DNA of 64,000 nt from Mycobacterium gordonae (lineage in GTDB: Bacteria > Actinomycetota > Actinomycetes > Mycobacteriales > Mycobacteriaceae). The stretch's first letter is position 1, and each line of letters opens with the position of its first letter. The position numbers were made by a program, and so were the translations under genes. The DNA lies in the NCBI RefSeq assembly GCF_002101675.1, contig NZ_LQOY01000033.1, positions 1 through 64,000 on the forward strand, written 5' to 3'. The notes beneath the pieces are model-generated. The model made no database searches. It saw nothing but the letters and a program-made list of their open reading frames with translations, and was not told the origin of the DNA. Positions 12,000-20,716 of the stretch are shown piece after piece.

Positions 12000-12784
12000 G
12001 ACTTTCCTTTGCGGACAACGGGATTAGTGAGAGTGCCGATGCCTTCGATGGTGACCGAGACGGTATCGCCGTGCTCGATCGGCCCGACGCCCGCGGGAGT
12101 CCCGGTGAGAATGAGATCCCCTGGCAGCAGCGTCATTACCGCCGAGATCCACTCGACGATGGCGCCGACATCGTGAATCATCAGCGAGGTGCGGGCGTCC
12201 TGTTTGACTTCGCCGTTGACTTCGGTGCGCAGGGCCAGATCGGCCGGGTCGAGGTCGGTGACGATCCACGGCCCGACCGGGCAGAACGTGTCATGGCCCT
12301 TGGCCCGGGTCCACTGCCCGTCAGACTTCTGCTGATCGCGGGCCGAGACGTCGTTTCCGATGGTGTAACCGAGGATGTTGTCGGCGGCCTGGCTTGCGCT
12401 GACGTCCTTGCACGCCCGGCCGATCACCACCGCTAGCTCGCCCTCGAAGTGCACGGGTGATGCGTTGGCGGGCAACCGAATCGGCGCATTCGGTCCGATG
12501 ATCGCGGTGTTGGGCTTGAGGAACATCACCGGGTCGGTCGGGGCTTGGCCGCCCATCTCGGCGATATGGTCGGCGTAATTCTTGCCGATGCAGACGACCT
12601 TGCTGGCCAATATCGGGGCCAGCAGCCGGACGTCGGCCAGTGGCCAGGAGCGGCCGGTGAAACTCGGCGTGCCGAACGGGTGCTCGGCGATCTCGCGGAC
12701 CGTCATGCCGGCGGGGTCGTCCAGGTCTCCTTCGATGGTGACAAAAGCGACACCGTCCGGGCTGGCGATTCGTCCAAGGCGCAT
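11996..12784 (-). CDS. fumarylacetoacetate hydrolase family protein
   Basis: Metal-dependent hydrolase or decarboxylase of the FAH/HpcE superfamily (262 residues, Rv2993c position). The N-terminal half is a short lid domain. The catalytic half begins at [17 protein letters not shown] and has the metal ligands in [11 protein letters not shown] and [14 protein letters not shown], then LTGTPAGVG. The family includes acylpyruvases and 2-hydroxyhepta-2,4-diene-1,7-dioate isomerases; the substrate here is unknown. ATG 12784 gives the canonical MRLGRIAS start. It is the first gene of an overlapping pair with gltX. Confidence 0.92.
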   Translation of the reverse strand: MRLGRIASPDGVAFVTIEGDLDDPAGMTVREIAEHPFGTPSFTGRSWPLADVRLLAPILASKVVCIGKNYADHIAEMGGQAPTDPVMFLKPNTAIIGPNAPIRLPANASPVHFEGELAVVIGRACKDVSASQAADNILGYTIGNDVSARDQQKSDGQWTRAKGHDTFCPVGPWIVTDLDPADLALRTEVNGEVKQDARTSLMIHDVGAIVEWISAVMTLLPGDLILTGTPAGVGPIEHGDTVSVTIEGIGTLTNPVVRKGKS

Positions 12785-12818
12785 TCGGATGAGCCTATCT
12801 GGTCCGCCCAGGCGGAAA

Positions 12819-12853
12819 ATTTGCAGGCAAAGTGCGAGGAGCGGCCTGCAAAT
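12819..12853. promoter_or_regulatory. 10-bp inverted repeat between divergent FAH and MFS genes
   Basis: ATTTGCAGGC (12819-12828) and GCCTGCAAAT (12844-12853) are perfect reverse complements with a 15-nt spacer. The site lies in the 130-bp region between two divergent starts, so it is placed to control both. No U tract follows, making an operator more likely than a terminator. The regulator is unknown. Confidence 0.5.
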
Positions 12854-12914
12854 CTTCAGTTTCGACGATGCGGCGGCGAGCGGAACCACGCCCTTGCTGT
12901 GCAAGCATGAACAG

Positions 12915-14234
12915 ATGACTCGCGATCCGGCCAGTGCGGTCGGGCGCTGGTCGATCGTCGCGGTCTCGCTGGTCGCGACGACCAGCTCCTTTCTGTTCAT
13001 CAACGGCATCGCCTTCTTGATACCCAAGTTGGAAGCGGACCGCGGGACCCCACTTGCCCAGGCCGGTCTGTTGGCGTCGATGCCGAGTTGGGGGATGGTC
13101 GTCACCTTGGTCGCCTGGGGCTATGTCCTGGATCGGGTCGGCGAGCGCATCGTGCTGACCGTCGGATCGGCACTTACGGCGGCCGCGGCCTACGCCGCCG
13201 CGTCGGTTCATTCGCTGGTGACGATGGGCGTGTTCCTGTTTCTGGGCGGGATGGCTGCCGCCAGCTGCAACAGCGCGGGCGGCCGGTTGGTATCCGGGTG
13301 GTTCCCGCCGGAGCAGCGCGGCCTGGCGATGGGTTTCCGGCAGACCGCGCAACCGCTCGGGATCGCGTTGGGCGCGTTGGTGATTCCCGAACTCGCCGAA
13401 ACCAGCGCGCAGGCCGGCTTGATGTTCCCAGCCGTGATGTGTTCGGTCGCAGCCGTGGTCAGCGTCTTCGGTGTGGTCGACCCACCGCGCAAACCCCGAC
13501 GGACTGCCACCCACGAGGAGCTCGCCAGTCCCTACCGCGGCTCGTCGGTGTTGTGGCGGATCCACGCGGCGTCGGCGTTGCTGATGATGCCGCAGACGGT
13601 CACCGTCACTTTCATGCTCGTCTGGCTGATCAACGAGCACCACTGGTCGGTGGCGGCGGCCGGCGGTCTGGTGACCATTTCGCAGCTGATCGGTGCGGGC
13701 GGCCGAATTCTGGTGGGACGCTGGTCAGATCGCGTCGGCTCGCGGATGCGGCCGGTCCGCATCATCGCCCTGGCGGCCGCGTTGATCCTGTTTCTGCTGT
13801 CGCTCAGCGACAGAGTCGGTTCCCACCTGGACGTGGTAATGATGATCACCGCGTCGGTGCTGGCGGTGCTCGACAACGGATTGGAGGCCACCGCCATCAC
13901 CGAATACGCCGGACCCTATTGGAGTGGACGCGCGCTGGGCACGCAGAACACCACGCAGCGACTGATGGCCGCCGCCGGGCCACCGATGTTCGGCGCGCTG
14001 ATCAGCACGGCCGCCTACCCGCTCGCCTGGGGGTTGTGTGCCCTGTTCCCGCTCGCCGCGGCGCCGCTGGTGCCGACCCGGGTGCTGCCGCCGGGTCTGG
14101 AGACTAGAGCCCGGCTGCAATCCGTTCGCCGACAGCGCTGGTGGCAGGCCGTTCGTCCCCGCGAGTCGCCAGGTAGGCCGCCCAGACCGCATCCGCGTCA
14201 AGAAGGTAAGGCTGCAACAACACCGCCGAGTTGA
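12915..14234 (+). CDS. MFS transporter (Rv2994-like), copy 1
   Basis: Twelve-helix major facilitator of 439 residues. Recognisable are SSFLFINGIAFLIPKLEADRG (TM1), the loop 2-3 motif GYVLDRVGERIVL (about 70-82) and a second-half repeat GRWSDRVGSRMRP. Substrate unknown. ATG 12915 follows stops in the alternative upstream ATG frame. The last ~44 codons, from 14104 onward, run through DNA that is a copy of the leuB 3' end read antisense. In M. tuberculosis the same gene also overlaps leuB at its 3' end, so this tail is ancestral, not a new fusion. Confidence 0.92.
   Translation: MTRDPASAVGRWSIVAVSLVATTSSFLFINGIAFLIPKLEADRGTPLAQAGLLASMPSWGMVVTLVAWGYVLDRVGERIVLTVGSALTAAAAYAAASVHSLVTMGVFLFLGGMAAASCNSAGGRLVSGWFPPEQRGLAMGFRQTAQPLGIALGALVIPELAETSAQAGLMFPAVMCSVAAVVSVFGVVDPPRKPRRTATHEELASPYRGSSVLWRIHAASALLMMPQTVTVTFMLVWLINEHHWSVAAAGGLVTISQLIGAGGRILVGRWSDRVGSRMRPVRIIALAAALILFLLSLSDRVGSHLDVVMMITASVLAVLDNGLEATAITEYAGPYWSGRALGTQNTTQRLMAAAGPPMFGALISTAAYPLAWGLCALFPLAAAPLVPTRVLPPGLETRARLQSVRRQRWWQAVRPRESPGRPPRPHPRQEGKAATTPPS
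14104..14181 (-). pseudogene. detached copy of the leuB 3' end
   Basis: This 78-bp stretch matches 15555-15632 at 75 of 78 positions, beginning exactly with the leuB stop codon complement (CTAGAGCCCGGCTGCAATCC). On the minus strand it reads [18 protein letters not shown] followed by stop, the LeuB C-terminus, then diverges. It marks where leuB once ended against MFS copy 1 before MFS copy 2 was interposed. Confidence 0.85.
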
Positions 14235-14304
14235 CGGGAGTCGCTAGGGGGATATTTGCCTTTCGTAAACCATTGCTTAAACAGCCTGCTGTATCCATCA
14301 GCCG

Positions 14305-15558
14305 GTGCCAGAGGAAATTACGGCTGCCAAACGGCGCTGGGCCATGCTCGGCGTCTCACTCACGGCCACGTTGAGTGCCACCGTGTTTGTTAAAGGTATT
14401 GCCTTCCTCATCCCCGTTTTGGACCATGAGCACGATATCTCCCTTGCCGGAGCGGCATTGCTGTCAGCCATGCCTGGGGCTGGAATGCTGCTGACCCATA
14501 TCGGCTGGGGGTATCTACTGGATCGAGTCGGCGAGCGAAGAGTACTTTCGGCGGGTCTGGCTTTAACCGCTTGTTCGGCGTACGGCGCGGCAATCGTGCC
14601 GCCCCCGATCCTTGCTCAGGGAATGTGCTTATTCGTCGGCGGAATGTCTGCGGCCAGTGCCTATACAGCGAGCGGTCCGCTGGTGACAGGCTGGTTTCCG
14701 CCAAACCAGCGCGGCCTAGCGATGGGGATCCGCCAAACCGCTCCGCCGTTAGGGGTCGCCCTCGCAGCCTTTGTGCTTCCTGAGCTAGGTGAAAGCAGTT
14801 TTTCGAGTGCGCTCATCTTCTGCGCCACGCTCTGCGGTTCGGCCGCCCTGATTTGCGCTGTGACGGTGCGTGACTCCTCCCGTCCGGAGCTCGCGGACAT
14901 AACTCACTACGACGGTGTCAGTCCCTACCGTGGTACGTCGGTGCTCTGGCGCATCCATCTCTCATCAGCACTGCTGATGGTGCCGCAGACCGTGGTGTTC
15001 ACCTTCATGCTGGTTTGGTTAATCGAGGCTCATGATTGGTCAGTCCCGGCGGCGGGCGCCCTCGTGAGTTTGTCACAACTTCTCGGAGCGATCGGCCGCA
15101 TCGTCGTGGGTCGGTGGTCTGATCGACTCGGCTCGCGTACCGCGCCGATCCGCCGGATTGCCGCGGCAGCGGCCCTCGTCCTGCTGTCGATGGCGATCAT
15201 GGATCAGCTGCGATGGCCATTCGCCATTGGGCTCATGGTGGCCGCGTCCGTGATCACGGTTCTCGACAATGGCTTGGCATTCACGGCTATCGCGGAAATC
15301 GCCGGTCGCTATTGGAGTGGACGGGCGATGGCGACGCAGAACACCACACAGACGGTTGCCGCGGCAGCCGGAGCACCGCTATTCGGCGAGGTGATCGAAC
15401 TAGCCGGGTATCCACTGGGGTTCGCGATCTGCGGCGTACTTCCCTTACTCGCACTTCCGATGGTGCCGATGCACACCCCTCTTGACCAGCGGGTCACACC
15501 TTCTTCGCCGAGTGACTCGCGAAGCCATCGGCCCGACCTGGACCCCCAGGCAGCCTAG
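14305..15558 (+). CDS. MFS transporter (Rv2994-like), copy 2
   Basis: Paralog of the preceding transporter (417 residues) with the same landmarks: [19 protein letters not shown] in TM1, [13 protein letters not shown] in loop 2-3, and [13 protein letters not shown] in the second half. It lacks the antisense-leuB tail and stops at TAG 15556-15558, overlapping the leuB stop by 3 nt. Start GTG 14305 aligns with copy 1; no clear ribosome binding site is seen. Sampled lines have about 52-58% GC against about 62% in copy 1, and codon choice is looser (TTA, GTT, CTA), suggesting a different origin. Confidence 0.9.
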   Translation: MPEEITAAKRRWAMLGVSLTATLSATVFVKGIAFLIPVLDHEHDISLAGAALLSAMPGAGMLLTHIGWGYLLDRVGERRVLSAGLALTACSAYGAAIVPPPILAQGMCLFVGGMSAASAYTASGPLVTGWFPPNQRGLAMGIRQTAPPLGVALAAFVLPELGESSFSSALIFCATLCGSAALICAVTVRDSSRPELADITHYDGVSPYRGTSVLWRIHLSSALLMVPQTVVFTFMLVWLIEAHDWSVPAAGALVSLSQLLGAIGRIVVGRWSDRLGSRTAPIRRIAAAAALVLLSMAIMDQLRWPFAIGLMVAASVITVLDNGLAFTAIAEIAGRYWSGRAMATQNTTQTVAAAAGAPLFGEVIELAGYPLGFAICGVLPLLALPMVPMHTPLDQRVTPSSPSDSRSHRPDLDPQAA

Positions 15559-16568
15559 AGCCCGGCTGCAATCCGCTCGCCGACAGCGCTGGTCGCAGGC
15601 CGTTCGTCCCCGCGCGTCGCCAGGTAGGCCGCAACCGCACGGTCTACCCGGGCCGCCGCCTCGTCCTCGCCAAGATGGGCCAGCAGCAACGCCACCGACA
15701 TGATCGCCGCGGTCGGGTCGGCGATGCCCTGTCCGGCGATGTCGGGGGCGCTGCCGTGCACGGGCTCGAACATCGACGGGTTGGTCCGGGTGGCGTCGAT
15801 ATTGCCGCTGGCGGCCAATCCGATACCGCCACAGACCGCGGCAGCCAGGTCGGTGATGATGTCGCCGAACAGGTTGTCGGTGACGATCACGTCGAAGCGT
15901 CCGGGATCGGTGGCCAGGAAGATGGTCGCCGCGTCCACGTGCTGGTAGGCGACCTCGACGTCGGGATACTGCTGGCCGATCTCCTGCACGGTCCGCAGCC
16001 ACAGTCCCCCTGCGAACGTCAGCACGTTGGTCTTGTGCACCAAGGTCAGATGCTTGCGGCGCCTCATCGCGCGTTGGAAAGCGTCTTCGACCACCCGGCG
16101 CACCCCGAACGCGGTGTTGACGGAAACCTCGGTGGCGACCTCGTGGGGCGTGCCGACGCGGATCGCGCCGCCGTTTCCGGTGTAGGGCCCCTCGGTTCCC
16201 TCCCGCACCACCACGAAGTCGATGTCGGGGTTCCCGGCCAGCGGGCTCGTGACGCCCGGATACAGCCGGGCCGGCCGCAGGTTGACATGGTGGTCGAGCT
16301 CGAAGCGCATGCGCAGCAGCAGTCCCCGCTCCAGGACGCCGCTGGGCACCGACGGATCACCGATCGCGCCGAGCAGGATGGCGTCGTGCTGGCGCAGCTC
16401 GGGCACCACAGATTCCGGTAGCACCTCGCCGGTGGCGTGAAAGCGTCGGGCGCCCAGGTCGTACTCGGTCTTCTCGACACCGGGCAGGACGATGTCGAGG
16501 ACTTTGATCGCCTCGGCGATAACCTCCGGACCGATGCCGTCGCCGGCGATGACGGCGAGCTTCGTCAC
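15555..16568 (-). CDS. leuB: 3-isopropylmalate dehydrogenase LeuB
   Basis: NAD-dependent oxidative decarboxylase of leucine synthesis. The 337-residue protein starts [20 protein letters not shown] and has [20 protein letters not shown] and [18 protein letters not shown], which bind metal, substrate and NAD. ATG 16568 overlaps the serA stop by 4 nt. Length matches Rv2995c. Confidence 0.97.
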   Translation of the reverse strand: MTKLAVIAGDGIGPEVIAEAIKVLDIVLPGVEKTEYDLGARRFHATGEVLPESVVPELRQHDAILLGAIGDPSVPSGVLERGLLLRMRFELDHHVNLRPARLYPGVTSPLAGNPDIDFVVVREGTEGPYTGNGGAIRVGTPHEVATEVSVNTAFGVRRVVEDAFQRAMRRRKHLTLVHKTNVLTFAGGLWLRTVQEIGQQYPDVEVAYQHVDAATIFLATDPGRFDVIVTDNLFGDIITDLAAAVCGGIGLAASGNIDATRTNPSMFEPVHGSAPDIAGQGIADPTAAIMSVALLLAHLGEDEAAARVDRAVAAYLATRGDERPATSAVGERIAAGL

Positions 16569-18151
16569 GAGAAATCGACCACTTCGAGCTTGTTCGCGCC
16601 CACGGACTCGACGATTGCCGAGCGCACGTCGTCGGGCACGTCCTGGTCGAGTCGCAGCACCACCGTGGCACTGGGGCCCTCGGTGTCCTCCGACAACTGT
16701 GCGGCCTGGATGTTCACCCCGGCGGCGCCCAGCAAGGTGCCGATCTTGCCCAGCGCACCGGGCTGGTCAGCGTAGTGAACCACTAGGTTGATGCCCTGGG
16801 CACGCAGGTCGTAGCTGCGGCCGTTGATCTGCACGATCTTCTCCACCAGCTGCGGGCCGGTGAGCGTGCCCGCGACATTGACGACCGAACCGTCGGCGCC
16901 CACGGCCCGTACGTCCACCACGCTGCGGTGGTTGGGGCTTTCGGTTGCCTTGCTGATCTCGGCCGTCACGCCGCGTTCGGCGGCCAGGGCCGGCGCGTTC
17001 ACAAAGGTCACAGGTTCGTCGATGATCGCCGAGAACAGGCCGCGCAGCGCTGACAGCTTCAACACCTCAACGTCCTCGGCCGCGAGCTCTCCGCGAACCT
17101 GTACCGATAGTGACGCTGGGAACTCGTCGGAGAGCGCTGAGGCCAGGACACCGAGCTTGCGGACCAGGTCCAGCCACGGCGCCACCTCTTCGTTGACCAC
17201 GCCGCCGCCGACATTGACCGCGTCCGGAACGAACTCGCCCGCCAGGGCCAGCCGCACGCTCTCGGCCACGTCGGTGCCGGCCCGGTCCTGCGCCTCGGCC
17301 GTCGAGGCGCCCAAGTGCGGTGTGACGACCACCTGCGGCAGCTCGAACAACGGGCTGTCGGTGCAGGGCTCGGTGGCGAACACGTCGAGGCCTGCGGCAC
17401 GGACATGGCCGCTGGTGATGGCTTCCGCCAGCGCAGCCTCGTCGATCAGGCCACCGCGGGCGGCGTTGACGATGATGACGCCGGGCTTGGTCTTGGCCAG
17501 CGCCTCCTTGCCGATGAGCCCGGCCGTCTCCGGCGTCTTGGGCAGGTGCACCGAGATGAAATCGGCGCGTTCGAGAAGCTCGTCGAGGGGCAGCAGTTCG
17601 ATGCCGAGCTGGGCGGCGCGGGCGTGCGAGACATACGGGTCATAGGCGACGAGGTGGGCGCCGAAGGCGGCGATCCGCTGGGCGACCAATTGCCCGATGC
17701 GGCCCAGGCCCACCACGCCGACGGTCTTGCCGAAAATCTCGGTGCCCGAGAATTTGGAGCGCTTCCAGGTGTGCTCGCGCAACGTGGCGTCTGCGGCCGG
17801 GATCTGGCGGGCCGCGGCCAACAGGAGGGCGATCGCGTGCTCGGCGGCGCTGTGGATGTTGGAGGTGGGGGCGTTGACCACCAGCACACCGCGCGCGGTG
17901 GCGGCGTCGACGTCGACGTTGTCCAGCCCGACGCCGGCGCGGGCCACGATCTTGAGCTTGGGCGCCGCGGCGAGCACCTCGGCGTCGACGGTGGTGGCCG
18001 ACCGGACCAGAAGGGCGTCGGCCTCGGGCACCGCGGCGAGCAGCTTCTCCCGGTCGGGCCCGTCTACCCAGCGCACCTCGACCTGGTCTCCCAGGGCAGC
18101 GACGGTTGATTGGGCGAGTTTGTCGGCGATCAATACAACAGGCAAGTTCAC
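16565..18151 (-). CDS. serA: D-3-phosphoglycerate dehydrogenase SerA
   Basis: First enzyme of serine synthesis. The 528-residue length is that of long-form mycobacterial SerA1: a substrate domain split around a Rossmann domain ([20 protein letters not shown], about 146-165), catalytic [11 protein letters not shown] and the [11 protein letters not shown] block, an intervening allosteric substrate-binding domain (about 320-450), and a C-terminal ACT domain ([20 protein letters not shown]) that binds serine. ATG 18151 encodes [13 protein letters not shown]. It overlaps leuB, so serA-leuB is a transcription unit. Confidence 0.97.
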   Translation of the reverse strand: MNLPVVLIADKLAQSTVAALGDQVEVRWVDGPDREKLLAAVPEADALLVRSATTVDAEVLAAAPKLKIVARAGVGLDNVDVDAATARGVLVVNAPTSNIHSAAEHAIALLLAAARQIPAADATLREHTWKRSKFSGTEIFGKTVGVVGLGRIGQLVAQRIAAFGAHLVAYDPYVSHARAAQLGIELLPLDELLERADFISVHLPKTPETAGLIGKEALAKTKPGVIIVNAARGGLIDEAALAEAITSGHVRAAGLDVFATEPCTDSPLFELPQVVVTPHLGASTAEAQDRAGTDVAESVRLALAGEFVPDAVNVGGGVVNEEVAPWLDLVRKLGVLASALSDEFPASLSVQVRGELAAEDVEVLKLSALRGLFSAIIDEPVTFVNAPALAAERGVTAEISKATESPNHRSVVDVRAVGADGSVVNVAGTLTGPQLVEKIVQINGRSYDLRAQGINLVVHYADQPGALGKIGTLLGAAGVNIQAAQLSEDTEGPSATVVLRLDQDVPDDVRSAIVESVGANKLEVVDFS

Positions 18152-18214
18152 GCGGACAGCCTAATGGGTTGGCGATGCGGGCCCTGCGGGCCCGTTGAGG
18201 AGCGCCGCCATCGG

Positions 18215-18353
18215 GCCCCGCGGGGATCGCGAGCGCGGCGCAGCCGGGCGAAGCGGGTCCCCGCCATCAAGCCCCGCGGGGATCGCGAGCGCGGCGCAGC
18301 CGGGCGAAGCGGGTCCCCGCCATCAAGCCCCGTGGCGATCGCAAGCGCGGCGG
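18215..18353. repeat. 56-bp direct tandem repeat, about 2.4 copies
   Basis: The unit starts GCCCCGCGGGGATCGCGAGC and repeats at 18215, 18271 and 18327 (last copy partial and diverged: GTGGCGATCGCAAGC). The first two units are essentially identical. It fills the space between divergent serA and the FAD oxidoreductase. Not CRISPR: units abut without spacers. Confidence 0.9.
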
Positions 18354-18394
18354 TCGGCTGTAGTCACTGCGCGGCGGTCGGATCTAATCAATAG

Positions 18395-19825
18395 ATGGAT
18401 GTCACCGTCGTCGGCAGCGGGCCCAACGGGCTGAGCGCCGCCGTGATCTGTGCCCGCGCGGGACTGAAAGTGCGGGTTCTCGAGGCACAACCGACCTTCG
18501 GTGGCGGTGCGCGCACCGCTGCCGACACCGAATTTCCTGGCGTCTCACACGATGTGTGCTCCGCGGTACACCCCCTCGCGCTCGCATCGCCCTTCTTCGC
18601 GGAATTCGATCTGCGTGGGCGCGGGGTCGCGTTGACCGTGCCGGAGATTTCCTATGCCAACCCGTTGCCGGGGCGACCTGCGGCGATCGCCTATCGCGAC
18701 CTCTCGCGAACTTGCGCCGAGTTGGACGAGGGCGAGTCCTGGCGACGCTTCCTCGGACCGCTGGTGTCGAACGCGGACGCGGTCGTGGCATTCCTACTCG
18801 GCGATAAACGGTCAGTGCCCAGATCCTTGCCGACCGTTGTCCGGCTCGGGTTGCGGATGTTGACCCAAGGCACCCCAGCGTGGGGCGCACTGGCCGGCGA
18901 GGATGCCCGCGCCTTGTTCACCGGCGTTGCGGCGCATGCGATTACACCTTTGCCGTCGCTCGCCTCATCGGGCGCGGGGCTGATGTTGGCGACACTCGCT
19001 CATGCGGTCGGATGGCCCATTCCGGTAGGCGGCACTCAGACGATCTCCGACGCGCTGATCGCCGATCTGCGCGCCCACGGCGGCGAGCTCACTGCCGGCG
19101 TCGAGGTCACCGAGGCGCTCGACGGTGTCGCGCTCTTCGATACCGCGCCGACCACACTGTTGGACGTCTACCGTGACTCTATTCCTGATCGGTACGCTAA
19201 TGCGTTGCGCCGCTATCGCTTTGGTTCCGGGGCGGCCAAGGTGGATTTCGTGTTGAGCGACGACATCCCTTGGTCCGACCCGCGGCTCAACCAGGCGCCG
19301 ACCCTTCATCTCGGCGGCACCCGTCAGGAAATGGCGCAGGCGGAGGCAGACATCGCAGCCAGGCGTCACGCCGCCGCGCCGATGGTGCTCGGCGCGCTGC
19401 CGCACCTCACCGATCCCGGCCGGATCGACAGCCAGGGACGCCGCCCGTTCTGGACCTACGCTCACGTGCCTGCCGGATCCACCGACGACGCAACCGAATC
19501 GGTGACGCGCGTAGTGGAACGATTCGCACCAGGCTTCCGCGACGTCGTGGTGGCGGCCCGCAGCGTGCCGGCCGCGCGAATGAGCGAGCACAACGCCAAC
19601 TATGTCGGCGGCGACATCAGCGTGGGCGGCAACTCGGCGGTGCGTGCCCTCGCCGGCCCCACCCCACGGGTGAACCCTTGGAGCACACCGATTCCCAAGG
19701 TATACCTGTGTTCGGCGGCCACGCCACCCGGCGCCGGGGTGCACGGCATGGCCGGTTACTACGCGGCCCGGACGCTACTGCGTCGCGAATTCGGCATTCG
19801 GGAAATGCCCGACCTGGCTCCGTGA
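18395..19825 (+). CDS. FAD-dependent NAD(P)/phytoene-desaturase-like oxidoreductase (Rv2997-like)
   Basis: Flavoprotein of the CrtI/phytoene dehydrogenase-like amine oxidase superfamily, 476 residues. The N-terminal dinucleotide-binding motif VVGSGPNGLSAAVICARAGL (5-24), FGGGARTA shortly after, and the C-terminal FAD motif STPIPKVYLCSAATPPGAGV (about 428-447) are all present. The substrate is unknown; carotenoid, retinoid and polyprenyl substrates occur in the family. No carotenoid genes surround it. Start ATG 18395. Confidence 0.88.
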   Translation: MDVTVVGSGPNGLSAAVICARAGLKVRVLEAQPTFGGGARTAADTEFPGVSHDVCSAVHPLALASPFFAEFDLRGRGVALTVPEISYANPLPGRPAAIAYRDLSRTCAELDEGESWRRFLGPLVSNADAVVAFLLGDKRSVPRSLPTVVRLGLRMLTQGTPAWGALAGEDARALFTGVAAHAITPLPSLASSGAGLMLATLAHAVGWPIPVGGTQTISDALIADLRAHGGELTAGVEVTEALDGVALFDTAPTTLLDVYRDSIPDRYANALRRYRFGSGAAKVDFVLSDDIPWSDPRLNQAPTLHLGGTRQEMAQAEADIAARRHAAAPMVLGALPHLTDPGRIDSQGRRPFWTYAHVPAGSTDDATESVTRVVERFAPGFRDVVVAARSVPAARMSEHNANYVGGDISVGGNSAVRALAGPTPRVNPWSTPIPKVYLCSAATPPGAGVHGMAGYYAARTLLRREFGIREMPDLAP

Positions 19826-20398
19826 TTCGGTCAGGCGTCCAGAACGCGTGTCACCGAAGCGGACGCTGCCCCGGTCATAATTGGTCGACGTCGTTCTCGC
19901 CGCGACGTTGTCCGATGACGAAGAGGGCAGATGTCGACGTCGCGAGGTGCCCATCTTGTGCGCGCGTTCGGAGATCACTTCTCGCCCGTTAGCGCACCTT
20001 TCGTCCGCCGATTTCCAACGGATCGAGAGCGAACGTATATGCGGGTCCCATGCCCGGCAGCCACCCCGCACCGGACGGAGAATCGTCAGACGTCAGCGTG
20101 GGTTTCGGGTCGGACAACCCCACAAGACCTAGGAATTGCGTGACCGCTGACAGGCGTGATCGAACACAATCTGGCCCATCACACTGAACGGACCCGGGAA
20201 ACCCGCACAGCATCACATACCGCGGACAAGGCGCGGGCTCTTTGCCCTGAGATGCTGAATGTGTTTGTTCCGCGGCGACGCGAAGGCGCTCATGACCATC
20301 ATCGAGATGATGTCCTCGGATTGAGTACCGCGACACTGATTTCGTAGTGCCAAAGGCGTTTCAGCCGATCCCACTGGTGAGGTGCGAGCGTCGAAGAG
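19826..20398. other. 573-bp intergenic stretch without a recognised gene
   Basis: Short frames on both strands lack a convincing family pattern or ribosome binding site. GC looks lower than in the flanking genes. Marks the left edge of the toxin island. Confidence 0.6.
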
Positions 20399-20404
20399 GG
20401 CGGC

Positions 20405-20410
20405 TAAGCT
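20405..20410 (+). promoter_or_regulatory. putative -10 box of the toxin operon (leaderless)
   Basis: TAAGCT fits TANNNT and ends 6 nt before GTG 20417, the geometry of mycobacterial leaderless transcripts. It forms the loop of a GGCGGC/GCCGCC hairpin (20399-20404 and 20411-20416). Confidence 0.45.
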
Positions 20411-20416
20411 GCCGCC

Positions 20417-20714
20417 GTGCAGCAGCATCTCCGCGTCGATCCCGGTGCTCTGCAGACTCTGACCACCCGGTGGGGCGCGTTGGTAAACGACCTTAACGCG
20501 ACGGCGCCGACGGGCCTGGGTTTGTCGTGTCAGGCCAGCGCTGCGGCAGTCAGCGGTGCCTGTGGCGGATGTCACAGCTTTTTCAGCGGCGCTGGCCGCT
20601 CGTGTGGGCCTCCGGGCCAGCTACGTCGCCGAGGCTGAGACTGGCTACCTGGCCAACGAGGCCACTTCGGCGAACATGCTGGCCGCCGTGGCGCAGCCGG
20701 CGAACTGCGACTAG
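20417..20714 (+). pseudogene. EspC-like type VII secretion partner, frameshifted
   Basis: From GTG 20417 the frame reads QQHLRVDPGALQTLTTRWGA and on to CQASAAAV, resembling the N-terminus of EspC/DUF2580-type ESX secretion targets. It then runs into a meaningless Cys/Gly-rich stretch and stops near 20638. The helical continuation (DVTAFSAALAARVGLRASYV, then AETGYLANEATSANMLAAVA) lies in the +1 frame from about 20560 and ends at TAG 20712. Total length 298 nt is one base over 99 codons, so one extra base near 20555-20565 explains it. Repaired, it would be about 98 residues, the usual size. The toxin-like gene starts 2 nt after the stop. It may be a true pseudogene or a sequencing error. Confidence 0.65.
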
Positions 20715-20716
20715 CA

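Noticed and set aside
14104..14298. 64-codon minus-strand frame as a small gene
   Set aside because: It only contains the copied leuB C-terminal codons joined to unrelated upstream sequence; no start signal.
18215..18353. CRISPR array
   Set aside because: The 56-bp units abut directly without unique spacers, and no cas genes are present.
20213..20575. 120-codon minus-strand frame over the toxin promoter
   Set aside because: No ribosome binding site or family; it overlaps the start of the EspC-like remnant, which has the better coding pattern.
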